A DNA stretch of 64,000 nt from Saccharibacillus sp. JS10 (GCF_024436065.1 NZ_JANFNS010000005.1:62001-126000), one strand, 5' to 3'; counted from the stretch's first letter, positions 15,386 to 23,906 are shown. A program made the numbers and translations. The notes: generated by a model from the letters alone, not told the origin.

Positions 15386-16198
15386 TCAGCTATCGTCGTC
15401 TCCATCCCATGTCGTGGATTGAACCGCTCCCGAGACCGCATTGACTTGAACTGAAGCTTCTCGATCATCTTCTAATTCGACTTCGACCAAATAATACGCT
15501 TGCCCATCGTCTTCAGTGCGAAAATCGGCATCAATGTCTTTGATCGGAGAACCTGCATTGGCAAGCGATCGTCTAGCAACTTCTTCGGCTTCTTTTTCAT
15601 TCAGCAATCGTACCGGTTTATTGTCTTTCGGATCATCGGGTTCATCAGTTGGCTTTGAATCGGTAGGATTGGAAGACGGCGGTTTATTTGGCTTCGGAGC
15701 CGGAGCAAGTTCTGTTTCGGCTAACGTATCGCCGCTATAAGCATCCACCGTAAGCTGAAGCGTACGTCCTGCCGGATCGGTCAACACTGCCACATAAGTG
15801 GGCGTTTTGCCTTCTACTTCATTTTGTAACTCCAGTTGCTTCAATTCCCCGCCGTTTGTCTGCTGTTCGACTAATTTTTTGACTTCTTTATGTCCAAGCA
15901 CTTCCGGTCGGGTCTGCTCTGTAGCTTCTAATCGTTGAATCGATTGTACATCTCCGCTTGACGCCGACAGCGCTACTGCGTATAAGCCGGTATCGGTACG
16001 TAGTCGCATTTCGTACTGATCATCGGTGGCACTTGCTGACTCAATCTTGCCGCTGTAGTGGGTGAGCAGCTTCTGCTGCGCTTGTTCCAAACTCAATGTC
16101 GGTTCTGCCGAACTCCACGGACTCCATAAGATGAGCGCGACGATCCCGACGATAACGGCAATTGTCGATAGCCATACTTTGCTTGAAAGGCGTCTCAT
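15386..16198 (-). CDS. membrane-anchored PepSY protein (YkoI/YkoJ-like)
   Basis: 270 residues with one N-terminal membrane anchor (VWLSTIAVIVGIVALILW, about 8-25) and an outside part containing PepSY-like units: LSLEQAQQKLLTHYSGKIE at the start, VLGHKEVKKLVEQQTNGGELK in the middle and LLNEKEAEEVARRSLANAG with AYYLVEVELEDDREASVQV near the end. A Pro/Asp/Lys-rich spacer (about 168-195) separates the last unit. The ATG overlaps the stop of the sensor kinase gene by 4 bases (ATGA), so the two are translationally coupled; GGAGAATCGCCT precedes it. This coupling suggests a role in the signal path of that kinase, for example as modulator or target. Confidence 0.85.
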   Translation of the reverse strand: MRRLSSKVWLSTIAVIVGIVALILWSPWSSAEPTLSLEQAQQKLLTHYSGKIESASATDDQYEMRLRTDTGLYAVALSASSGDVQSIQRLEATEQTRPEVLGHKEVKKLVEQQTNGGELKQLELQNEVEGKTPTYVAVLTDPAGRTLQLTVDAYSGDTLAETELAPAPKPNKPPSSNPTDSKPTDEPDDPKDNKPVRLLNEKEAEEVARRSLANAGSPIKDIDADFRTEDDGQAYYLVEVELEDDREASVQVNAVSGAVQSTTWDGDDDS

Positions 16199-17565
16199 AG
16201 GCGATTCTCCTTTCTTCCGATCGGGAATGTTAACGTTACGACTGTTCCTTCACCAAGCGTACTGTCCATTTTGATGCCTACATCCAATACTTCGGCAAGA
16301 TCGCGAGCAAGAGATAGACCTAACCCGGAACCGCCCGTTTGGCGGGTACGCGAGGAATCGACGCGGTAAAAGCGATCAAAGACTTTTGGCAATTCTTCTG
16401 CTGGAATCCCGACGCCATAATCAATCACTTTTACGATCGCTTGAATCCCATTTCCGCTTAACACTTTCACTTCGATCTGATCTTCGCTGTATTTGCGTGC
16501 ATTGTCCAGTAGGATAAATAGCATTTGACGGACTTTAGCACTGTCTGTCGTGACAATAACAGATGCGGGAGCATGAACGTCAACCTCTCGTCCGTAAGCA
16601 CCAGAGAACGCCGTTACTGATTCGTTCACCGTCTTGGTCAGATTCACTTCGGATAAATCCAGACTATCTGCTTCGGGGCGGCGTGCAGATTGAAGTAGAT
16701 TTTCAGTCAGCTCACGCATACGAATCGATTCCGACAAGATGGCGTCTACCGCTTCGTCAAACACTTCAGGACGTTCTTTGCCTCGGCGCCGCAGTAGATT
16801 CGCGTAACTCTCGATAATCGTCAGCGGTGTCTTTAGTTCATGCGAAGCATCGGATACAAATCGTTCTTGGCGCGCAAAGTTGCTTTCGAGAAGCGTAATC
16901 ATTTCGTTAAACGTATTCTCCATCTCGGCAAGTTCATCGCCCGGCTTTTGCCCGCTTTCGATATGACGAAACTTGCCGCTTTGCCGAATCTCGCTCATCG
17001 TGCCGGTAAGCGCGGAGATCGGCTTCACGATTCGATTGGCAAGTACGCGGCTTGCCACGATCGCCGGAAGCAACGCTAACAAACAGACTAGCACCAAAAC
17101 GGTTCGTAACACAGCCAAACGATCTTCCGTATCAGCAATACTGCGACTGATCTGTACGCTGCGAACTTCGCCGTCTGACCAAATAACAGGCACAGATACG
17201 CGGATATACCCTTCGTCTTTTACGTGCAGTCGTTCATTGGTTAAGGAAAAATGGTACACATACGCATCTGCAATAAACGCATCTCCTTCGCCATTGGTCA
17301 CCGCAGACGAACTGCTTCCGTCCGGACGCACAATACGCAGCATCCCGTCTGCCGGAACGTAAGCTCGAAGCAAATCATCTGGTGCGATCTGAGCTGCTGA
17401 ACCTGCTACTCGTTCCGCAATTAAAAAAGCTTCCGATTGAATCCGCTTCGTCTCGTCTTGAATCGACATTCGCTCGAACAATAGATAGACCGATACCCCG
17501 ACCACTGCCAACAAAACAGCAAAAAGCACCGATGTATAGGAATAGATCTTGCTTTTGAGCCGCAT
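16195..17565 (-). CDS. sensor histidine kinase (YkoH-like)
   Basis: 456 residues. Membrane segment 1 at about 9-30, an extracytoplasmic sensor region to about 155, membrane segment 2 (VLVLVCLLALLPAIVASRVLA), HAMP linker, HisKA with the phospho-accepting His in FVSDASHELKTPLTIIESYA (about 240), N box LFILLDNARKYS, G1 VIDYGVGIPAEE, F box FDRFYRVD and G2 GGSGLGLSLARDL. All kinase boxes are intact. It starts 1 base after the response-regulator stop and overlaps the PepSY gene at its end, so regulator, kinase and PepSY form one operon. The signal is unknown; the PepSY genes suggest wall or secretion stress. Confidence 0.92.
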   Translation of the reverse strand: MRLKSKIYSYTSVLFAVLLAVVGVSVYLLFERMSIQDETKRIQSEAFLIAERVAGSAAQIAPDDLLRAYVPADGMLRIVRPDGSSSSAVTNGEGDAFIADAYVYHFSLTNERLHVKDEGYIRVSVPVIWSDGEVRSVQISRSIADTEDRLAVLRTVLVLVCLLALLPAIVASRVLANRIVKPISALTGTMSEIRQSGKFRHIESGQKPGDELAEMENTFNEMITLLESNFARQERFVSDASHELKTPLTIIESYANLLRRRGKERPEVFDEAVDAILSESIRMRELTENLLQSARRPEADSLDLSEVNLTKTVNESVTAFSGAYGREVDVHAPASVIVTTDSAKVRQMLFILLDNARKYSEDQIEVKVLSGNGIQAIVKVIDYGVGIPAEELPKVFDRFYRVDSSRTRQTGGSGLGLSLARDLAEVLDVGIKMDSTLGEGTVVTLTFPIGRKENRL

Positions 17566-17566
17566 G

Positions 17567-18277
17567 TTACGAAGACTCCTTCAGCACATACCCGACACCG
17601 CGAACGGTATGAATCAGATCAGGCAGACCGGCTTCGTCGATCTTTTTGCGTACGTAACGGATATAGACATCGACCACGTTCGTATCTCCAGCGTAATCGT
17701 AACCCCATACTTCGCGGATCATTTGTTCCCGACTTAACACTTGCCGCTGATTACGGAGTAAAAAGACGAGTAGATCGAATTCGCGCGGCGTCAGATCGAT
17801 CCGTCGTTCTCCCCGGTACACTTCGCGTGTCTGTTCGTTCAGACGTAAATCGCTGATTGCGAGAAACTCTTGCTGCTCTTCTTGCTGAACTTCCCGTTTG
17901 GCGGATCGCGCTGCGCTGACTCGTAATGCCGAACGAATCCTCGCCAATAATTCTTCGATCTCAAAAGGCTTCGTCACGTAGTCGCTTGCACCCAAGTCGA
18001 GTCCCGATACTTTATCTTCTACCGAGTCTTTTGCTGTTAACAAAATCACAGGCGTTGACGGATCATTGACTCGAATACGGCGCAATACTTCAATGCCGCT
18101 AAGCCCCGGAAGCATGACATCCAGCAAGATCAGATCCCATTTTTGTTCCCGATATAATTCCAGACCTTCTGTGCCGGAACCGGCTCGACCTGTCTGATAA
18201 CCTTCGTATCCCAATTCAATTTCTAGCAACCGGGCGATTTTTTCTTCATCTTCGATAATCAAAATCGTTCCGCTCAT
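17567..18277 (-). CDS. OmpR-family response regulator (YkoG-like)
   Basis: 236 residues. Receiver domain with acidic pocket IIEDEE, phospho-acceptor Asp in LILLDVMLPG (about 52), Thr in ILLTAKD and Lys in YVTKPF; C-terminal winged helix with LTPREFDLLVFLLRN, VLSREQMIREVWGYD and VVDVYIRYVRKKID, ending in HTVRGVGYVL. First gene of the operon. GAAGGAGGAAAGGCG before the ATG decides the start; the frame is open about 40 codons further upstream. It probably activates the downstream kinase and PepSY genes. Confidence 0.92.
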   Translation of the reverse strand: MSGTILIIEDEEKIARLLEIELGYEGYQTGRAGSGTEGLELYREQKWDLILLDVMLPGLSGIEVLRRIRVNDPSTPVILLTAKDSVEDKVSGLDLGASDYVTKPFEIEELLARIRSALRVSAARSAKREVQQEEQQEFLAISDLRLNEQTREVYRGERRIDLTPREFDLLVFLLRNQRQVLSREQMIREVWGYDYAGDTNVVDVYIRYVRKKIDEAGLPDLIHTVRGVGYVLKESS

Positions 18278-18385
18278 CGCCTTTCCTCCTTCGTCGAACT
18301 CTAAGCTCTTTCGATACTTCCCACATTCTAAGCGAAAGCCGTGCAGGAAGCCAGAATTACAAGACTTTACGATAGCTTCGTCTAC

Positions 18386-18425
18386 AAAAAAAAGCACAGA
18401 ACCGACAAAAACCGGCGCTGTACTT
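18386..18425 (-). terminator. terminator of the DUF6526-like gene
   Basis: On the minus strand GTACAGCGCCGG pairs imperfectly with CCGG/GTTCTGTGC across a short loop and runs into TTTTTTTT. Confidence 0.65.
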
Positions 18426-18461
18426 GTCTGCTAAATCTGATTTCTAAGTGTATAAAAACTC

Positions 18462-18893
18462 TTAAATTCGCATCGTGTCTGGACGAAAATGTTTGATTTC
18501 TTCGCGAATTTTTTTGACGTCCCAATTTTGTTCGGCAGCGCGTGCGCACAGTCCCGGAAATTCGGTATCTCCAGCGTTACGCAGTGCAATGATCTGTTCT
18601 ACACGCAGACGCCGATCCGGTTCGCGTCCGGTCAACCGATAATATCGGAAATTTTCTTCGACACGTACAATTCGATCTTGCGTTTTGGTTGCATAGACGC
18701 GAATGCGTGTCAGTGCCAGCAGCAAAACAAACGGTAGTCCAAATAAGATCCAATCGACGAGCGAAGCTTCCCCTGCTCTCAGCTGCCCGACCAGATGTAC
18801 GATTGACGCAATCCATACAATCAGAGCCAGCGGAAGTGCCAGAAAATGATATTGCCAGTCGAAGCGAATACTAAACTTTTTCGGTTGTTCCAT
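18462..18893 (-). CDS. DUF6526-type membrane protein
   Basis: 143 residues with two membrane segments near the N-terminus (YHFLALPLALIVWIASIVHLV and VDWILFGLPFVLLLALTRI) followed by a soluble, Arg-rich cytoplasmic part (RIVRVEENFRYYRLTGREPD, LRVEQIIALRNAGDTEFPGL, ARAAEQNWDVKKIREEIKHF). This matches my memory of the small DUF6526 family of Bacillales; its function is not known. The ATG at 18893 stands behind AGAGGAATTATA; the frame is open 12 codons further. Single gene with its own terminator. Confidence 0.75.
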   Translation of the reverse strand: MEQPKKFSIRFDWQYHFLALPLALIVWIASIVHLVGQLRAGEASLVDWILFGLPFVLLLALTRIRVYATKTQDRIVRVEENFRYYRLTGREPDRRLRVEQIIALRNAGDTEFPGLCARAAEQNWDVKKIREEIKHFRPDTMRI

Positions 18894-19028
18894 TATAATT
18901 CCTCTTTTCTTCATACTTCTACAGTACATGGCGATCGTAAGCTATTTATCACAGACTACTATGTTCTATTACACCGCTGATTTGATTTGCAACCATTTCC
19001 CATTTGACGCTTGCTGCACTTTTTTATA

Positions 19029-19043
19029 TGATAATGATTATCA
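19029..19043 (+). promoter_or_regulatory. Fur box
   Basis: TGATAATGATTATCA is a 7-1-7 inverted repeat identical to the Fur consensus. It lies 20 bases before the start of an iron-siderophore binding lipoprotein, so iron repression is very likely. Confidence 0.85.
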
Positions 19044-19062
19044 ATGAAAAAGGAGCTTGTCC

Positions 19063-20064
19063 ATGCCTTCGAATATCCGCAAAAACCTGTATCTTTATGC
19101 TTCTGTTTGCGTATGTATCTCTTTACTTTTACTAACAGGTTGCGGCAGCGCAACTACAGCTTCTTCGGCAAGTCAACCTACGTCTGCCGCTGCTTCGGAT
19201 ACCGAAGCTACTACTCGCACCGTACAGCATCTAAAAGGAGAAACCAAAATCCCCGCTGACCCGCAAAAAATCGCTTCACTCGATTATCGCCTGACCGATT
19301 TCTTGCTGGCACTTGGGCTAAAACCTTCGGCTTCAGGCACCTATCCGGGTGGTGTGATGCCTCCTTACATCGAAGCTTCTAAATTACAAGACGTACAGCC
19401 GCTTGGAGACGAAGCCAATCTGGAAGCGATCTTGAATGCTTCGCCGGATGTCATTTTGGGTCGCAAAACGCATGCTGATCTGTATGATCAATTAACCGCG
19501 ATTGCACCGACAATCATTTCGGATTCGCCTTCGAAAGATTGGAAAAAAGAACTTCTTTCTTACGGCACTATGTTCGGTCGTGAGCAACAAGCGGAAGACT
19601 GGCTGAGCAACTACGAAGCCGAGTTAACCGAGGCGAAAAGCAAAATCGCAGCTTCGATTCCAGAAGGTTCGACGTTTTTGTACCTACGCATTTTGCCTAA
19701 AGAAGTTCGTGTACACGGACCTAACCAAGCCTTATCCGATGTGCTTTACCGTGATTTGGGTCTGACTCCGGCTAAAGGCGTGAAGCAGCTTGACGATGTC
19801 GTACCGATCTCGCTCGAAGTGTTGCCCGATTACGATCCCGATTATATTTTCGTCGAAGTCGGTGCTCCAAATATCGATGGCGATCAAGACGCGGAAAAAA
19901 ACCGGAGCCAAGTACAGCAGACCTCGATCTGGAAAAACCTAAAAGCAGTCAAAGCCGGTCATGTGTACGAGATGCCGCAATGGATCATTAGCGAAGCTCC
20001 TTATATCAAAGAAAAGTCGGTTCAATTGGTCGAAGAAGCTTTAACACAGCCTGCAAAACAATAA
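19063..20064 (+). CDS. iron-siderophore ABC transporter substrate-binding lipoprotein
   Basis: 333 residues. Lipoprotein signal with LLLLTGCGS (Cys at about 27) and a two-lobed FecB/FhuD-type periplasmic-binding fold: PADPQKIASLDYRLTDFLLALGLKP, NASPDVILGRKTHADLYDQL, IAPTIISDSPSKDWKKELLS, a long central helix with EAELTEAKSKIAASIP, and DYIFVEVGAPN. It would capture ferric siderophore outside the membrane for an ABC importer. No permease or ATPase genes adjoin, so it must work with components encoded elsewhere. An in-frame TTG at 19057 overlaps the ribosome site; AAAGGAG supports the ATG at 19063. A Fur box covers the promoter. Confidence 0.92.
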   Translation: MPSNIRKNLYLYASVCVCISLLLLTGCGSATTASSASQPTSAAASDTEATTRTVQHLKGETKIPADPQKIASLDYRLTDFLLALGLKPSASGTYPGGVMPPYIEASKLQDVQPLGDEANLEAILNASPDVILGRKTHADLYDQLTAIAPTIISDSPSKDWKKELLSYGTMFGREQQAEDWLSNYEAELTEAKSKIAASIPEGSTFLYLRILPKEVRVHGPNQALSDVLYRDLGLTPAKGVKQLDDVVPISLEVLPDYDPDYIFVEVGAPNIDGDQDAEKNRSQVQQTSIWKNLKAVKAGHVYEMPQWIISEAPYIKEKSVQLVEEALTQPAKQ

Positions 20065-20091
20065 AAGGATAAGCAATGCAGTTAAAGAGCG

Positions 20092-20118
20092 GCGTAGTTC
20101 CAGTCCGCTCTTTTTTCA
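20092..20118 (+). terminator. terminator of the siderophore-binding gene
   Basis: AAAGAGCGG and CCGCTCTTT around a 12-base loop, running into TTTTTTC. Confidence 0.8.
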
Positions 20119-20244
20119 ATGAAAAGCTTTACCCTTCGATTCGGATTTGGCTTATCGTCTTGCTGACTGGTACGTCCACGCTTAAAATAAAAAGAATGAG
20201 ATCGCTTCGGCAATCTTGATTTCATGTAAAGGTGGAGATTGAAT

Positions 20245-20964
20245 ATGCCGATAGGTCCTCTGGTCAATGCGCTCGCCGTTCTGCTTGGCGGTGTGTTAGG
20301 CGCTCTGCTCGGGAACCGAATTCCTGAACGACTGCGTATCAATCTGCCGATGACGTTCGGTGCAGCTTCGATGGGGATGGGCATTGCATTAATCGTTAAA
20401 GTTCATGCGTTCCCGCCTGTCGTGTTGGCACTGCTACTTGGTAGCATAATCGGCGAGTTGGTCCGTCTGGAAAAAGGAATCGAATGGATGGCGAGCAAAG
20501 TACGTGGCCCTGTAGATCGCTTTTTTTCTGTCCAATCGACAGGACCTGATCCCGATACGTTTATCCAACAATTTGTTGGTATCCTCGTGTTATTTTGTGC
20601 CAGCGGAACCGGAATATTCGGCGCATTAAACGAAGGGATGACCGGAGATTCGACCGTGTTGTTAACGAAGTCTTTGCTCGATTTTTGCACGGCGATGATT
20701 TTTGCGACTTCGCTTGGGTATATTGTTCCTACGATTGCTTTGCCGCAAGCTGTGATTTTATTGTCTTTGTTTTTCGGCGCAGGATTGATTTTGCCGCTGA
20801 CCACACCGGAAATGATTGCCGATTTTTCGGCTGTAGGCGGAATTATTATGTTGATGACCGGTCTTCGAATTTGCGGGATTAAAGCTTTCCCCGTCGCGAA
20901 TATGTTACCTGCGTTACTATTCGTCATGCCGCTCTCCCATCTATGGACGATATGGCTTGGCTAA
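20245..20964 (+). CDS. DUF554 family membrane protein
   Basis: 239 residues with about seven membrane segments. It follows the DUF554 (YdfK/YqgA) pattern: PLVNALAVLLGGVLGALLG, MTFGAASMGMGIALIVKV, VLALLLGSIIGELVRLEKGIE (short loop), FVGILVLFCASGTGIFGALNEGMTGD and SLGYIVPTIALPQA. Transport activity has been guessed for the family but no substrate is established. The in-frame TTG at 20239 is rejected since GGTGGAG lies 7 bases before the ATG at 20245. The phosphatase gene follows after 18 bases, so they probably share a transcript. Confidence 0.88.
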   Translation: MPIGPLVNALAVLLGGVLGALLGNRIPERLRINLPMTFGAASMGMGIALIVKVHAFPPVVLALLLGSIIGELVRLEKGIEWMASKVRGPVDRFFSVQSTGPDPDTFIQQFVGILVLFCASGTGIFGALNEGMTGDSTVLLTKSLLDFCTAMIFATSLGYIVPTIALPQAVILLSLFFGAGLILPLTTPEMIADFSAVGGIIMLMTGLRICGIKAFPVANMLPALLFVMPLSHLWTIWLG

Positions 20965-20982
20965 CTTCGAAAGGAGATTTGT

Positions 20983-21714
20983 ATGCCTACACGCACACTA
21001 GCAATCAGCGATATTCATGGTGAATTGGATCTGCTGGAACAGTTACTTGCGAAAAGTCATTACGATGCGGCTACCGATCAATTGGTGCTACTTGGCGATT
21101 ATATTGATCGGGGTCCAAAATCGATGCAGACGCTGGAGTACGTCATGAAACTTCATGCGGAAGGCGCAATCGTCCTCAAAGGCAACCATGAAGATCTGAT
21201 GCTGCGCGCTCTGGATGGCGGTAGCGAAGAAGATTGGACGCGTTGGATCGTACGAAACGGAGGGTACACTACCCTTCAAAGTTACGGCTTTACAAAGCAG
21301 CAACTTCGGATCGAGACCGGCGAAGCTTTTCGACAACCGAAGCTGGATTCGGAAGTGCTGGACCGTCATCTGAAATTCGTTCGAAGTCTGCGTCATTATT
21401 ACGAGACTGAAGAGTTTATCTGCGTCCATGCCGGGATTCCGCCAGGCAAAACGCCTGAGCAATCCGATCCTTTTGAGCTGCTCTGGATTCGCGAAGAATT
21501 CCACCGTGGGTATCACGGAAGCAAAAAAGTCATTTTCGGTCATACGCCAACGCGGGGTCTGCACAATGATGAAGATAACGATAACCTCTACTATGGCGAC
21601 AATAGGATCATCGGCATTGATGGCGGCGCGGTATTTGGCGGCCAGCTGAATGCACTCGTTATCGAAAGCGGAGAAACATTCGCTGTGAAAAACGAGAAAT
21701 CGATTTTGGACTAA
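20983..21714 (+). CDS. PPP-family metallophosphatase
   Basis: 243 residues, cytoplasmic. Complete PPP signature: ISDIHGE (residues 8-14), LLGDYIDRGPKS (about 36-47), LKGNHED (about 66-72), FICVHAGIPP and FGHTPT, giving the Asp, His and Asn ligands of the two-metal centre. It belongs with the bacterial serine/threonine phosphatases and ApaH-like hydrolases (PrpE-like); protein phosphate or dinucleoside polyphosphate could be the substrate, and sequence alone does not decide. AAAGGAGATTT precedes the ATG. Last gene before a bidirectional terminator. Confidence 0.9.
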   Translation: MPTRTLAISDIHGELDLLEQLLAKSHYDAATDQLVLLGDYIDRGPKSMQTLEYVMKLHAEGAIVLKGNHEDLMLRALDGGSEEDWTRWIVRNGGYTTLQSYGFTKQQLRIETGEAFRQPKLDSEVLDRHLKFVRSLRHYYETEEFICVHAGIPPGKTPEQSDPFELLWIREEFHRGYHGSKKVIFGHTPTRGLHNDEDNDNLYYGDNRIIGIDGGAVFGGQLNALVIESGETFAVKNEKSILD

Positions 21715-21761
21715 AAAAAGCCTGCTACGTCGCATCTTTATGCGATATAGCGGGCTTTTGC
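21714..21761. terminator. bidirectional terminator
   Basis: AAAGCCTGCTA...TCGCAT / ATGCGA...TAGCGGGCTTT with A and T runs at the two ends. It serves the phosphatase gene and the minus-strand gene ending at 21791. Confidence 0.8.
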
Positions 21762-21790
21762 ATGTTGACTAATCAAAGGTCTAACATCGG

Positions 21791-22174
21791 TTAAAATTCA
21801 CGCGGAGATGTAGGCTCTACATCCGGTGGATTCATAGGTTCAATCTCCGGCGGGCTTGTAGGCTGGATATCCGGCGGATCGACCGGCTGAATCTCGGGTT
21901 GCCGAACCGGTTCTACGCCCGGAGGTTCTTGCGGCTCGATCTCTGGCGACTTTGGACGTACGCCCGGCAAATCGTCAGGTTCGAACTCCGGTGGAGACTT
22001 GGGCTGTACACCAGGTGGATCAGATGGGATAATCTCCGGTTGCTGCTCCGGCTGAATATCTGGCGGAGTATTAGGCGTGACTTCCGGCGGTTGCTCCGGT
22101 TGTGTTTCTGATCCTGGAGCATCCGAAACTCGGATCATATAATAATCGTTTTGATCGCCAAGATGTTGTCTCAT
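21791..22174 (-). CDS. Pro/Glu-rich octapeptide-repeat protein
   Basis: 127 residues without signal peptide or membrane segment. After a 25-residue head (MRQHLGDQNDYYMIRVSDAP...) the whole protein is about twelve copies of an eight-residue unit of the form x-x-P-P-(E/D/G)-(I/V/F)-x-P, for example NTPPDIQP, SDPPGVQP, KSPPEFEP, VDPPDIQP and TSPPEIEP; one copy (KSPEIEP) has lost a residue. The DNA shows a matching 24-base period. Such spacing favours an extended polyproline-II rod, acidic overall. GAGGAGGCGCTTCATC precedes the ATG, so it should be translated. I know no family for it. It lies 113 bases downstream of the small gene next to the TerD-vWA gene. Confidence 0.75.
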   Translation of the reverse strand: MRQHLGDQNDYYMIRVSDAPGSETQPEQPPEVTPNTPPDIQPEQQPEIIPSDPPGVQPKSPPEFEPDDLPGVRPKSPEIEPQEPPGVEPVRQPEIQPVDPPDIQPTSPPEIEPMNPPDVEPTSPREF

Positions 22175-22287
22175 GATGAAGCGCCTCCTCTAAAGCGAAA
22201 TGGCGTTCTTAAATCTGCGACTTCAAAATAACGGGAACAACATGTATTACCCTTTTTGCGTAGACGGGAAGCTTTTTACGATTTTTT

Positions 22288-22554
22288 TCACCATTCGTGC
22301 CATACGTCATTTCCGTCCACTTGCACAATCGACTTTTTTTGCGTTTTTCCATTATTGAAGCTCATCGTTCTTAATTCGTAACCTGGAGCATCAAGCGGAA
22401 GCATTTTTTTCCACTTCGATACCGGCAAAGTAGGTTTACCCGGACGCGTCATGTTGACGAGCACAAGGTCTTTATGCAGCAAATTCAGGCATTCTCCGAG
22501 CGTCATTGCTGAAGAATCGGCAAGACTTGAGAAAGATTCTGGATGTAAATTCAT
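22288..22554 (-). CDS. small hypothetical protein beside TerD-vWA gene
   Basis: 88 residues, no signal peptide, mixed helix/strand, Lys-rich centre (TRPGKPTLPVSKWKKMLPLD) and a polar C-terminus (IVQVDGNDVWHEW). I do not recognise it. GGAAGGAGTTTCTTC before the ATG and a 26-base gap to the stop of the TerD-vWA gene support real translation and co-transcription with it. Confidence 0.65.
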   Translation of the reverse strand: MNLHPESFSSLADSSAMTLGECLNLLHKDLVLVNMTRPGKPTLPVSKWKKMLPLDAPGYELRTMSFNNGKTQKKSIVQVDGNDVWHEW

Positions 22555-22580
22555 GAAGAAACTCCTTCCAATGTTCTAAC

Positions 22581-23906
22581 TTAAGATTTAAGAATACCGC
22601 GTGTACGAACTTCTTTTAGCCAACTCGGAAACTCGTTCAGCAATCGGTCATACAACTCGGCATCGCTGACTTTATCCAAATCGTCCAAAGCGAAAAAGTC
22701 GGCGTTATCGACGATTCTGCCTTTTAGATCATCTAATTGTTCCAGCACCCCGTAATTGGCATTACCCAATCCGACGAACTGCCAAAAGATCGGTTTATCC
22801 GCGTGTTTGATCAGCAGTTTGGAAATCTTTTTCTTTTCGTAAATGCCGCCGTCGCTAAAAAAGACAATATACGTTGGAGTGAGATCGTCGGGATCTTCTT
22901 GCGTATATTTTTTGATGATATCTTCCATGACGACAGGTTCGTTGTTCCCAAACCCCAGCTTGCTTTTCATACTCGGGCCTTTGTACGTTTTTTTGACATA
23001 ATCTTCGTAATCCCGCTCGCTAACGCTAGGCGCACGCATCATTTTCGTTGCGAAAAACCAGACATCCAAAATTCCGTCGTCGTCCATTTGCGCGGATACC
23101 GCAAGGATTCGTTCGAAAGCGCTTTGCACGGTTCCTCTTTTATACAAATGACTCATTGAACCCGAAGCATCGAATACCACGGCGACGCGCGCTTTTTCGT
23201 GGGCAATTTTCTTTTTCTCCAACGAAATCGCGACTTGACGCTTGAGCAGATCGATTTTGCCCAGTGGAACCGAAGGTTCCGGGCTTTTTGCAGCAGGTTC
23301 AGGCGTCGGCGAAGGTGAAGATGCCGGAACAGATGGCGTAGTCGCCTGAATCGGCGCCGAAGACTGCGGAGAATCTTGGACTTCGTCTTCGATCTCAACG
23401 CCGTGCGCTTCGGCGAGCGGCTTAAGACCTCCGTTAAATCCTCTACCGACTGCGCGTAATTTCCAACCGGAAGTATGACGATACAATTCTATAAAAACAA
23501 GCGAACGCTCCTGCGTCGCTTCTGTGATTTCATACACGATTTGACCCGAAGCGCTGTCCGCTACCACTCGGCATCCTGTCACATCGGCAAATGTTCCGGT
23601 TCCGTCTAAAGTCGCGGAAAATACGCATTTAGCGATTGGCGACGATTCTAACTCGTTCACTTGAATGATAAACACGACATGGTGGTCGTCGATTCGTTCA
23701 TAACGCACATGCCCGTTCGGGCTTGCGTCTTGATTGTAAAAAATAAAATAATCGTCCGAAGGGACTTTGCCATTGTCGCCGACCATAAAACAGCTAACGT
23801 CCAAATCTGCCGGTGCGCTGCTCCATTCTACATGCACTTTAAGTTCTGACGTTTGTCCAATCGGTGCATTAGCGCCTGTCGTTAAATGGTTTTGCGATGT
23901 CGTCAT
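22581..23906 (-). CDS. TerD-domain / vWA-domain protein (tellurite-resistance type)
   Basis: 441 residues, cytoplasmic. The N-terminal 180 residues form a TerD (calcium-binding stress) domain: ELKVHVEWSSAPADLDVSCFMVGDNGKVPSDDYF-like strands at about 20-53, FIIQVNELES, and the closing ERSLVFIELYRH and WKLRAVGRGF. A Pro/Ser/Ala linker (about 195-235) follows, then a von Willebrand A domain with an intact metal site: VAVVFDASGSMS (DxSxS), the Thr of DDLTPTYIVFFSDGG, and the final Asp. TerD and vWA domains occur together in TerA/TerF-like stress-complex proteins. The frame is open upstream to 24389, but that part is antisense to the ZIP gene and GGGAGGAAACCTT marks the ATG at 23906. No other ter genes adjoin. 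Confidence 0.88.
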   Translation of the reverse strand: MTTSQNHLTTGANAPIGQTSELKVHVEWSSAPADLDVSCFMVGDNGKVPSDDYFIFYNQDASPNGHVRYERIDDHHVVFIIQVNELESSPIAKCVFSATLDGTGTFADVTGCRVVADSASGQIVYEITEATQERSLVFIELYRHTSGWKLRAVGRGFNGGLKPLAEAHGVEIEDEVQDSPQSSAPIQATTPSVPASSPSPTPEPAAKSPEPSVPLGKIDLLKRQVAISLEKKKIAHEKARVAVVFDASGSMSHLYKRGTVQSAFERILAVSAQMDDDGILDVWFFATKMMRAPSVSERDYEDYVKKTYKGPSMKSKLGFGNNEPVVMEDIIKKYTQEDPDDLTPTYIVFFSDGGIYEKKKISKLLIKHADKPIFWQFVGLGNANYGVLEQLDDLKGRIVDNADFFALDDLDKVSDAELYDRLLNEFPSWLKEVRTRGILKS

